Source of the DNA: Camellia lanceoleosa
Taxonomy: Eukaryota > Streptophyta > Magnoliopsida > Ericales > Theaceae
NCBI GenBank assembly: GCA_025200525.1
Contig: CM045762.1
Location: 110,706,734-110,770,733 of the forward strand
Length of the DNA: 64,000 nt
Reading direction: 5' to 3'
Shown: in pieces, positions 1 to 12,200 of the stretch
Layout of the letters: every line of letters starts with the position of its first letter
Position numbering within the stretch: the first letter of the stretch is position 1
The notes under the pieces: generated by a model
Database searches by the model: none
The model's input: the letters and a program-made list of their open reading frames with translations, nothing else
Told to the model about the DNA's origin: nothing
Position numbers and translations under genes: made by a program

Positions 1-150
1 ATACCAGAGTAAAATTTTACTCTCATTTTATCAAATTTTACTCTCATTTTATCAAACAAAAATAGAGTACATAACACCAAAGTAAAATTTTACTCTGGTG
101 TTACCAAACAAAAACAGAGCACATAATACCAGAGTAAAATTTTACTCTCA
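1..150. repeat. Short tandem repeats built on an AT-rich palindrome
   Basis: The perfect 18-bp palindrome AGAGTAAAATTTTACTCT occurs at 6-23 and 131-148. A near-perfect 26-bp inverted version, starting CACCAAAGT and ending TGGTG, lies at 75-100. The units are separated by about 55-60 bp and share flanking text such as CAAACAAAAACAGAGCACATA. This looks like the end of a repeat or inverted-repeat element that continues left of the window. No coding potential was seen. Confidence 0.6.
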
Positions 151-2590
151 TTCTAGCAAATAAAAACAGAGCACATAGTACCAAAGTAAATGTTTTTTTT
201 TTTTCTTTTTTTTTTTTTCATTCTATCAAACAAAATTAGATCATACACAGTAAAATAAATCAAAAACAAAAACAAACAAACAAAAGTAACTAATCAACAA
301 ATCAACATACTTGATCAAACTCAAACAATAACCAAACACGTGAAGCAAAACTTCTAAATCTCGATCAACACTCTCAATGTCGATGAAACTCTCAAAATCT
401 GATACAAACTTGTATAAATTTGAAATGTAAGCTCTCGTTGATACAAATTTCGAGATTGTCGGAGAACATGTGGCACATTCGATGAGATCGTCATTGGCGA
501 GATAGTTTGTTGTTGATCAACGGTGAGATTGTCAGTGACGAGATCTTCAGATTTCGAGATCTTCTTCATTGATTTTAAAGATCGTCTTAACTAATTCAAA
601 TATATGACATCAGATTTTCAAATATATGATATATATACACACACACACGTGGAAGGACAATATTGTCAAAAAAAAAAAGAAGAGAAAAGAAATTATGGTA
701 TGTCCTTATTGAGCCACGTGTCTATTCTTAGGGGTTTTTTGAAGCTAAATTAATTAAGATGTCTTTTATCCTAAAAAAAGACCCAAAAGGGGGGGTTTCA
801 CCAAAAAAACCTCTTTTTTTTTTTTTTTTAACTAAATCAAAACGGCGTCATTTTGATCTACTGCAAAATCACTCTAGACAAAACAACTCTATAAAGGATT
901 TGAACTCCTACATTTTCTTCCCCTTGGATTTTCATATGGTAATTGATTCTTGAATATGCGCTCTCCTACATCATTTAGTTATATTCTTCTTCTTCTTCTT
1001 CTTGTAAAGGTTCATTTGGTTATATCTTCAAAGACATGGAAAATGCAAGCCCATTCCCAAGTTCAAAAGGACCATTTTTTAGTTGTTCATGACATCCTAA
1101 TTCAAGACTTAACTTTATTCTTTACTCCTTATTTTAATTTATGTTTTTTGGGACAAGTCTACCTAAATCAATAATCAATATTATAAAGTTGTTGATTTCT
1201 TGCGTTTTCATTATACTGTCATATCCAGTTTTCATTTCTGAACATTTTTAATTATTCAGTTTATGTTTTGGATCTGTTAAAGCCTTTTCAATTAATCCCT
1301 TGTAGGTATGTATGCATATTTGGTTACAGTGGAGGATGCACTAGCACATCCCTACTTCACTCCATTCCTTGTCTGAGAAACAGATGAAAGAACTCATTTA
1401 CAGAGAGTCACTTGCATTTAAGCCAGAGTATCAGCAAATGTGAAGAGCCATATGTTCGCTTTCTTAATTTTTTTTTTTTTTAATCACAAATTGGTGTCCA
1501 TAATGTTTTATGTGATTCTATGATTTATTTCTACGTGTACATATGCTCCATCCAGAACACTGGCGGGTCACCTCTAATATTGAATTTTTTTTATTTATTA
1601 TGGGCATGATATCAATGCCGAAACAATTAAACTGCTGTTTGTGCTGTATCTGATTACCAATTAACCATAAGTTTGGCTAGGGAATCATCCAATTAACCAG
1701 AGCAGACCAGAGCAGAACAGGGTGCTAAGTATCAAAACAAGACTCCTTGGCACTACAATCTCAGTGTAAGAGGCTTTTCACAGCTGGTGTTCTTGCTCTT
1801 CCTACTTTCAACAACCATTTTTTGGTCCCCAACCGCCGCCGCCAGCACCATTCAATTCAAATACCTTGATACACATTCAGTTTGAAAATTTAAAGACATA
1901 ATTGCCACAATTGAAAAAGGGAAACTAGAAGTGCAACTTCTTCCAACAATTCCACAATAAAACTAGATGGTGTGCACTCAAATTTGGGATCAAAACAACG
2001 ATTGTGTTCGATTAAACTAAAACTGTAACCTTATCCAACAATTAATTTAATTTTATACCATTAACCACGATCTTATCAGATTGGTGGCAGAGTAGAGGAC
2101 AAAAATATCAAAACTAAATTGTCTGAACAAAAGGGTTAGCAGAGGTAAGAGAATCTGCAGAATTTGTAAGATAAAATATTTGAAGTGTTTTATAAAAAAT
2201 GAAGAGAGTAATGAGCAGCCAGTATCGGACTCCCCTTGTGTACCGGAGGTCAAGGACACGGACAGCCAGTAGATATAAACGGAATTACCGTGATCATGCA
2301 CCTTTTAAGGCCGTATGTAATTCCACAACAAAACCAGATGGTGTGCACTCAAATTTGTGGTCACAACACCAATTGTCTCCAATTAAAGTGTATTAGAAAA
2401 ATGCATTCTCTCTCAACACAATTTCTTGTTTCCAGTGTCGCGCACTTGTAATCCAGTCCAACCGTCCATGCTTATAGCCATTTTCCTAGTCAAAGGAGCT
2501 AAATGAACTAAAAGAAGCTAAATTTTTACCTTTGTTCTGGAGGGGGTTGGGAAAATAACAAAATGAATATATATACATGTTTATTAGTCA

Positions 2591-2621
<31 letters not shown>

Positions 2622-2837
2622 AAAAAAAATCAATTAATTACTCATAGTTTTTTTTTTTTTAAAAAATATGCAACTAACTTTTTCAAAAAATATACAACTT
2701 TTTTCTTTTTGACAAATTCAAAATCCAAACACAACCTAATAGTTCAAGCTTCAAAGGCTCAACTCAGCTCTCTTCCACATTCATCCATCTTACCTCAATA
2801 AGCTTGAATTCAGTAGTGATAGCATATAAATAAATAA

Positions 2838-2871
<34 letters not shown>

Positions 2872-3078
2872 CACTCCCATTAGATATGAAGCTTTCTTCC
2901 AATTAAATTCCATTTTAAGGAAAAAAAATATAAATCGTAACATCATCACATATGTTATTCATCTTGGAAGGAAGAAAGAGAGAACAATTGCCAGAGTGAA
3001 TTGAGAATAATCCAGACCTCATATACATTTTAGGGAGAGGACGGACTGAAGAGTACAAGGCCTACCATCAAGAAAACA
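151..3078. other. Intergenic DNA downstream of the host gene
   Basis: No gene is supported; the open frames are short and unlike any family I know. The stretch holds T and A homopolymers, a diverged direct repeat (1951-2016 against 2322-2387, sharing AGATGGTGTGCACTCAAATTT), a run of 21 C followed by about 18 A (2591-2629) and a GA microsatellite near 2853-2871. The 3' UTR and polyadenylation site of the minus-strand gene should lie just below 3079, but I could not place them. Confidence 0.5.
2591..2629. repeat. C21-A18 homopolymer junction
   Basis: Twenty-one consecutive C are directly followed by about eighteen A. C runs of this length are rare in AT-rich plant DNA. It may be a true slippage hot spot or an assembly artefact. 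Confidence 0.8.
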
Positions 3079-3288
3079 TCAGCTCTTCACCCTCCCAAAG
3101 AATCTAGAAAGTGGCAAAGGCCCACCAGCCTGTTCATCATCACTGCGGCTAGAGTGCTTAGATCTTGACCTGTGCTTCTTTTCCTTCTTCCTTTTCTTGG
3201 ACCTTGATTTTGATGTTCTTGATTCTCTCTCTTCATCGTCACTACTTGAAGATTCTGAGGAACTTGATTCAAAAGACCGCCTCGAATG
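3079..3288 (-). CDS. Host gene coding exon 5 (terminal)
   Basis: The acceptor TGTTTGCAG precedes 3288. The exon encodes HSRRSFESSSSESSSSDDEE, an RS/RK-rich stretch and the C-terminal PLSRFFGRVKS, then TGA. The Ser-Asp-Glu and Lys-Arg clusters resemble phosphorylatable nuclear proteins. Confidence 0.88.
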   Translation of the reverse strand, partial: HSRRSFESSSSESSSSDDEERESRTSKSRSKKRKKEKKHRSRSKHSSRSDDEQAGGPLPLSRFFGRVKS

Positions 3289-6200
3289 CTGCAAACAGAA
3301 ATTATAATCCTTAAAACATGTTTCCTAGACCACCCCAGAAATATGGTCCAAATGCTAGTGTTGTTGGCTGAGGTTTAATCCGATCATCAAACTGATAACT
3401 TCCTTCCCTTTCAAAATAAGGACAATCCCGAAACAATAATAACAGCTTTATCATACCTGATCAAAATTATACAGTTCACAGAATCCAATTTTGTTTCACA
3501 ATAATCGAAATAAAAATAATACTAAAATGACAATTTTCCTAATCCAGTTGCAAGCTTTAAAATCGTAATGGAAATAAAAGGAACCAAAACCATTTTATTT
3601 CATATCCAAGCACCCTTTCCACTGCTGGCACCCATTCAGATGTATCAATTTCCACACCATAATTAATCTGAGAGGGCACATCCTAACTGGGATGTGTAGA
3701 TGCCAAAAAAAAAAAAAAAAAGAGACAGATTTTATAATTTACATATACAGATGACAATGAAGTGTAATTCGGGCTGAGGATCTTCCTGCAAGAGAAACCC
3801 TTTTCCCATTGGACTCGTGATGGGGAGCAAAGAGGAGTCAATCTTCACACATTTTTTAGTCAGAGGACAAGATAGTTAGATTTTAGTTTTGCTTGTGAAT
3901 TTTAATTTCACTAGGATTTAATTCTATATTTTGTTTTCATATTGGATCATGCTTATACATCTGTCTAGCTACTAGGAAGAAATATATGATACACTATGAA
4001 GAAAAAGCCGATATGACCTAAAACAATCCAAACATAACATGGCAGAGATGCAACAAAAATTAAATATATGTTTTATATGTAAATAGTAAGAAATCATTTT
4101 ATAAACAAATTGTGAACAAAAAGTCCTAATATCTATTTTAAAAAGCTCTATTTATAAACAAAATAGAAGTTTCGGGATTTAGAACTCCTAAAATTAAAAA
4201 GTTTAAAGGAGGAATTAATAGGCATAAACCCACATTGTTTTATTACTTTCTTTTTCAAACTTGCAATGTGTTTCATGTGCTATTTTAACCTAGTGTCCAT
4301 AGCGTGTACCATATAAAAATTAATTGGGCACATTTGAACGCATCTGACATGTGCTGGGGAGTATTTGACGAAACAAAGTGTTCGTGCTTCTTAGTCTATA
4401 CTCTGTGTCTGTCTATGTGTATTGAACCATTACAGTTATTTTGGCATAATTAATTACAAGAAAGAGTTCAAATATTTTCCCCCTCTGAAATTTTTCTCTC
4501 CTCTCCTTTTTCTCTTCTATGGTTCTACACCAACTCATTACGTCTGGGCAAGTTACCAGGTGGTTACTGATCAGGGCATATCAGATCTTAAGGCAACTCT
4601 TTCTAGTTTCAAAAGGTAGAAATAAAAACTAATTGCATGACCCGAGTCCACAAGGTAAACTTCGCCATTCTCATTATTGCCTATATAAAGCTATAGAAGG
4701 AACAATATAAGTCTGAACAGCTTCCACCAAATATTTCTCAGGTAATCAATGTGAAAAATAAAAGTTCCTTTCTACTGACCATAAGATTAATTAGTTTCAA
4801 CTGGAGGTTCACAAAACCATTCTTCCCAACAAAAATGCTAATAAACAAATTAAATCTGGTTCTGGATTAGCATTCCTCAAGTTACTTGCGTGCCTTATTT
4901 TTCTTTTATTTGTTTCTCTAGAAAGGACAAGAAAACAAATGTAAATAACATAAGGAATTTAGGCACCTTTCTCTTTTTGCTGCATCGTTTCTTCAAATCC
5001 TTATCCTTGTCTGCAAGAACGCATTTACTTTCATAAGAGAGCTACATACAACATTAAGAAGGGAAAAAGAGAAGAAAAAAAACAAAAAAATCTTGAAACT
5101 TTTTTCTCCCAATATTTTTCTATAATTACCCTTTTTATGATTAGCTTTACTGCTCGAGTGATTTCGTCCTCTGGCCAGCTTGATAGCCCTTTCAGCATCT
5201 AGCTGAGCCCTGTACTCTCTCATCATTTTATCTTTATCTGCTTCCAATTCCCCCTTTCTCATTTCATCTTCCTAGCAAATGAAGTCCATAATAGAATTTA
5301 ACAAAAATATCATAAGACTGAAGCTTAAGTTAAAATGAGCATTGAATTTAAACCAAAAAACTAGCATGTAGACAAAGTGGTGTGTTAACACTTGCTAAAA
5401 ATATAAATATGACAAAGTTGTTATTGAAGAATATAAGCCAAACTAAAATCTAAAACAAGGAAAAAGAAATAGCATGAGAAAAAATTGAAGATATCACCAT
5501 GTTTGGATGAAGTCGGAAGTTGGAACACTAATGTTTAATTATCCTCATGAAATAAAAAAGAAAATAATTTTAACAACTCACAATAAGTACAGCTCAAGTG
5601 TTCATAGGGTTTCATCTCAATCACAAGAATATTTAATTAGGTAGACATAAGATCCAAGTATTGGCTGAAAATCAAAATTTTCAAAAGGTGAATGCAACTC
5701 AAACTTGTTCAAGCAGAACACACCATGCATTTTTTAATGCAAAAATAGGCACTTACCAAAAAAAAAAAAAAAAAGAGCAAAAATATGCAAGTATGAATAC
5801 ACAAGCAATAGGAAGAAAGAATGAACGGTTGAGAGATCAATCCCTAACTATGAAGAACGGAATCTTCTAGAAAGGAGTTGTATTCATATTGTATACCAAC
5901 ACTTCTCAGATACCAGCAGAAAAATATCCGATACTTCCTAAATGGATTTATAATTTAAAATTTGATTAATTACATGGACCTCCCTTGTGATTCCTCATAT
6001 TACATTGACCTTCCCTGTCAGAATTGTTGGCTAACAAGGATTAACTGCAAATATGTAATTATCCTTTTGCCCTTTTACAAAACCAAATTTTCATTAAATA
6101 ATATATAATGTTTTTAATCCCTATAAACAAAAACTCATATACCCTATGAAGCACGAACACTCCAAAATAGGTGTTGTAGCATTGTTGGGTGCAGGGAACA

Positions 6201-9200
6201 CGGGACATGCCAACTAGCGCCTCCGTTTATTTAAATTAAATTTGTTTACTGGGAACACGTCGGGGACTTTTCCACCTCTTCATTAGTACTTCTGATAGAT
6301 ATTGGGTGTTGAATGTTTATTACTTTATGCTTAGACTGTAGTAAACTAATGATGAATTGGATGATAAATTCTGTCTTAAGTCAACTGTTATCATATTTTA
6401 TGGATGATCTATTAATTAATTAAATTTGGTTTTTTTTTTTTTTCTTGATATTGAATTAGTGTTAGATTTTGTTAATTTTAATTGTTTGCGTACGTAATAT
6501 TAATATACATAGCAAATAAAAATACATATAAAAATATTTCTTTTTTCTCATTGTTTGTATCTTCATTTTTTTGAAATCACTGTGTTTGTGTGTGTCTATG
6601 TCCGTGTTCATGTTCATGCTTCTTAACATATACCTATAACCAAACATCCCTCCTCTCCACCCATCTCCATCTCATACACTCTTCTCTCTATTATAACTTT
6701 TCTTCAAGTCCCTTATAAGGCAACACTCATGTAATGGGGTTACACATATGATCTGAGAGGACAGCCACGAACAAGGTGATTTAAAAAAATGGGGACACAA
6801 ACACAAGAAGGACATGGCAATAAAAAATATTTTCTTTTTATATATTTTTAGTTGCTATGTAGATTAATTACATCCACAATCAAAATTAACAAAAATAAAC
6901 ACTAATTCAATATAAAAAAGAACTCGACTCTTAAGTTAACTCTTTATTGTTTATATCTTTTTTATGGATGATCTATTAATTATTTAAATTTAAGCAAACA
7001 AGTAATAAACATTTAACATCCAACATCCATCAAAAGCACTATAAAGAAGAGAGGACAAAAGACTAGTTGGTAGCAAGTGTTTGAATGTAGTTAACTTCGT
7101 GGGGAAAGAGAGAGATAGGGTTCTGTTTGATCCTGCTAGGGGCAATATGGAGGTTGTAGAGAGTAAGGATCTTGAGGAGTTGACAGTGCCATTATGCTGT
7201 TCTCCACTAGCTGTGGCAGGTCTTGGAGAAGAAGAGGTAGGAGCTTGATGTCTGCAGACTAAGATGCTCTGGAAGGAGGCTTAGAGAGGAGGAAGTATCA
7301 GACTGGGTGCTCTGTAGTATCAAGGATGGCAGTACATTTTTAGGGTCTCTTTTGAAGCATAGGAGGTGGCCGATTAGCTTTGTGGGGACAGAGTAAGATT
7401 AGACTTCATTTGATCGTGCTTGGAGCAACAGGCGAGCTTGGTGTCTACAAACCAAGATACTCTGGAAAAGAGGGTTAGGGAAGAGGAAGTATTAGACTTG
7501 GCTCTTAGAAGTATCAAGGACGTCAAAAGATTTTTAGGGGTCTCCTTTGAAGTGTGGAAGAAGGTAGCTATGAAATTGTTCACTGGCTGTTAAAATACAA
7601 TTTTTTATAATCATTGAAAATTAAAGGGTCAAGTTTATTAAATTTAATATGACCCTAAGATGATCTCAAATTAATTCACTAGTGACCATAGCAATATAAA
7701 TTGTGACAATAAAATGGCCTTAATTATTTTTAGTTTGGTCATGTAAAATCCAGTAATCCAGACATGTCAATTGGGTTTATGATGACAAAAGTGCTCGCTG
7801 GAAAGTAAGTAGTGAAATAAATAAAATAAAATCTGAAGTTGTAGGAGCTGGTCCCAAATCTGAAGTTGGAAAGAAAACCATTTTCAAATTAATATATGTG
7901 CGTATATATATAAATCAGAAAGGGGGTTTCTTTGGAACAACCCAGAAACAAAAAATACCAAGTGAGGTTATGTACTACAACTACCCATGATTGGGTACCA
8001 GCTATTCAACTTTGAAAGATGAATCAACTTTCAAAAACTAGCCACAGACGTGGGAGTGGTTTTCTTCAACCACCATGTACTAGCAACAGGGGAAACCACC
8101 TCACTTTCTCTGTTTATACGAACAACCCATGCACACAAGGAAGGGGGGATCAGTTCATAAAGAGGTAAAGAGGATACACAGTGGAGAGAAAGAAGGAGAA
8201 GAATACAGAAAACAAACAGAGTCAGAGGGATATTGCAGCAGAAGAGAAAGGTGAGAGATACAGAGAGCAGTTCGACAATCAAACTGAAGAACAAAATACA
8301 GAATTGAGGGAAGGTATAACAGTTCTACTCTCTCTCTCTCTCACAAAATCGTTGTTCACTGTTCACAGTAAAAAAAATCTGTTTGGAACAGATTTTCTCT
8401 TCCCATCTCTTTCTTCCCTCACATTTAAAATTTTTAATTCTCTTTGCGCAACTTTTCGTAAACTAAATCGGTTTTGAAAGAAAATTAAGAAAATTCAGTT
8501 TTATCATCTTTATTTTTTGTTTCCCACAAACCTCTCATTCACTGTTTAGAGCATAGTTTTGCTATTCTATCTTCCCTTCCTTTCATTATCACTATCACAC
8601 TTGTGTAAAAAATCAGTGTTATCATAATGGATTACAAAAATTCTGTTGCTATGTAAAATCAGATTTTCAGTTGGTTTCATTCTAACAAAAAATTTCCTAT
8701 TTTGTTCAAGTATATCACTATAACATCTGTATCAAATCACCAGTATGAGTGTATCTAAATAAAACAGAATTTTTAACACTTGGGAAAAATTAAACTTGGT
8801 CTTAAAAAAATTTGTTTAAGCATGTCACATCACACCCGTGTTGAAAACTGGTGTGAATGATTTTACATGAATAAAAAATAAGCTTTCAATCGATGAAGCA
8901 CAGATACGCGTACGAGTACTGGTACTGGTACAATACAAGTACGTTGATACGGTAAAATCCAAAAAAAGTAGGGTACAAGTACAACTTGGTACGTTTGTAA
9001 AAGATATTTATTTAAATTTTGAGTAATGCAAAAATTGATTAAATAGTTTAATTTGTTAGATCCAACCTACAATTAATATTTAGTGTCAAAAGTAAAAGTA
9101 TAAACCGAAATTAAATGTCAGTATTGTAAATAACTTACAAACCATAGCTTCATTTTAAAATCTTGCTAAGCATAAAACTAAAAATAAAAAATAGTGAAAT

Positions 9201-12200
9201 GAATTTTATCTCTATAGTAGAAGAAAATATTGTTTTGACTGAGGTACAGTACGGCTTGAATATCTACTAAATACCTCTGGGTAGGCCAAAAATTAAGAAG
9301 AAAAAATTTGGGAATGTGTTTCGTATACCTGGTACATATGCAGAAGTACCATATGAAGATCATACGTCGGTAAATACCCAATATGAGTACAACATGTTTT
9401 TCGAAGTACTTATACTTCATAGCTTTCAATTGAATCACTTCACACCCGTGCCAAAAACTGGTGTGAGTGATGTTACATTGTTTTGGATAGAACTTACCCC
9501 AAAAGCTAACTCAAAAGGTGAGGGTGCCCTCAAGCGTATATGCTTAATATTTGTAAGACTTAGCTTCACACCCTCCCTCATGCCCAGTGTGCTCACTCGG
9601 CAACACCTGTAGTGTGCAAGCCAGGGACACGCACCCTACCAATCCCCATGTACTTCGGCTTTCATACCATGTTACACAGTCTAGGGTAGCATTAAAATGA
9701 CAGGTCAAGTGGCCTAAAAATGCTTTGCCTTCCATGGCATAAAAATGGCATGTCCAACGGCCCAAATTTTCTTCACCATTCACGGCATTTAAAATGCCCC
9801 GTCAAGCGGTCCAAAAATAAAATGTAATTGATGGCGTTAAAGAGGGCCCACTCAGTGCTCCAAATTACATTGTCTTTTATGCATAGAAAAAGGCCCACCA
9901 AGTGGCTCAAAAGTAAGTCTTTATGGCATAAATTTCAAGTTTCGTAAGGCCCAAGTTAAATCTTTTCAAGACCATAAAAAATAACTAAGGGCCTAAGATT
10001 TATTATCAAGGTAATCTTTTGTTTTTTTTTTATAACTGGTGTCTAGACCAACTTACGTGCACCTCAACTAATCTTAGGGCCTTGAAGTTAATGACCAGAT
10101 AAACATCCAGTAGCCCCTTGGGTGACTCAAATTGAGACCTCGGATCTAATCTTCAAGTCTTTACCGCTTGGCCAACTCCTTGGGGTTTATTATCAATGGA
10201 ATCTTGCCATCTTAAACTAGGAAGCACGGACACGGACACGGACACGGACACGGATACGGACACGGGACACGGCAATTTCCAAAAAATGGGGATACGGACA
10301 CGGCAGGGGACACAGCGAATTTTTTTTTTTTTTTTTAATAGATATATTTTTATGTGTTATGTAGATTCGTATTACATTCATTCTAAATCAAAATTAACAA
10401 ACACTAATATAGTACCATTAATTCAATAAATATAAGAGAGGCAAAAGATTCAACATCCAACATCCAACAATAAATATAAGGGGAAAACATCCAACATCTA
10501 ACATCCAACAATATCCTTCACAAAAACACTAAATAAGAGATAAAGAAGAAGAAAAAAAAGAAAAAAAAAAAGAAAAGTAGGCCTTTCAAAACTTCAAGTA
10601 GATCCAATTTCTTGCACGTCTTTATCATCATTAGCATCACCACCTTTTTCTTCGTTTGCACCTCCATCATCTGTAAACAACACAACCTCCATCTCAGGTT
10701 CATCAAGTGACAGATTTGCAACCTCAAGCATCCCAACATCATCAAATGAATCAAATGTGTCGCCCGCAATATCCCATAACTTGGTCTCTCCTTCAAGGTA
10801 TTGTGGGGTTCTCCTTGATAAAAGACGGAGGTTGCTATGAACAAAAACCAAGTCCTCTGCACGTTGGGGTGTCATCTTGTTTCTTCTCATTGAATGGATA
10901 AAAGAGTATATACTCCAATTCCTCTCAGCACATGATGAAGAAGAAGGTTGCACAAGTAGCCTTAAAGCCAAAGATTGAAGAGTGGGTGCAGATGCACCAT
11001 GAACAACCCACCAACTATGAGGATCCATATCACATCTATCTCCAATGGAATCAATGTCAGCAAATGGCCCCTCTTTTGTTGAGAACTTAGCATACTCCAA
11101 ATTTGCTTTAGTGCGCTCCATTGGATCATCAAAGAACCTTTTCAAGCACTTTTTTCTCTCAAGACAAACCTCCTCATCCCTATGTGGGGGAACTCGGCTT
11201 GGATCCTCATGAAGCCACACATCATTATAATACCTAAAATGAAAAAAAAGTACTACTCATTATAAATGTGAAAGAATAATATTAAACTTAAATTAATAAA
11301 AATAGTAAATTGTGTTGTAATCACCTTGGATTTAATGAGTGTGCCAAGCAATGAAGTGGTGTGTTGTTCTTGTTCCACCGGTCTACAAGAATCTGATGTA
11401 CTACATTATAGAATGTAGACTCATCTTCTAGTCGCTTTCCTTCATGCTTATATATCACCATCTTCACTTTTTCTATCATTGTATCCCACATGTCATATAC
11501 CAAGTGAAGAGAAGGTCTATCGGTGTCACAAACTCTAATCATGTCATAAATAGGAGCAGTAAAGGAAAGTATGTAGTCGACTTGATCCCACCAAAAGTCA
11601 TCCAATAACTTATCCTTCACAAACTTGGCCTTGCCAATATCATCATCCCTATAGCAACTCCATTTGTCACTGATTACCATTGTTTGGAGACCTTGCTTTA
11701 TCAACTTGACCCTCTTAAGCATGACAATGGAAGAAGCAAAGCGTGTCTCGGCAACTGAAAGAAGCTTCAAACTTACAAACTCATTGTACATTGCCAACCT
11801 CATGGAATGATTACAAATAAAATTCTTGATTATCATCCCATCACCCACAATCTCACTAATCCAATTACACTCTTCAAATGCAACTGAATTATTTTCCACA
11901 TTCTTGGCAGCACAAATATTCTTCAAGGCAAGATTGAGGGTGTGCACAACACAAGGAGTCCAAAAGATGTGAGGAAATTGTGCTTCAATTAGGTGCCCAT
12001 TTGCCTTGCAATTTGCGGCATTATCTGTAATGACTTGAACCACATTTTTAGGCCCAACCTCCATAATTACTTCCTTCATCAAGTTGGAAATAAAATATTT
12101 GTCCTTTGTTTCCCCTGAACAATCAACTGCTTTAAGAAACATAGGCCCACCTCCGGTAACAGCCATAAAATTTATTAATGGCCTTCGTTGGGAATCACTC

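Noticed and set aside
8181..8477. 98-codon frame in intron 2
   Set aside because: Repeat-like Glu/Lys and Ser/Leu translation, no homology, and antisense to another equally long open frame.
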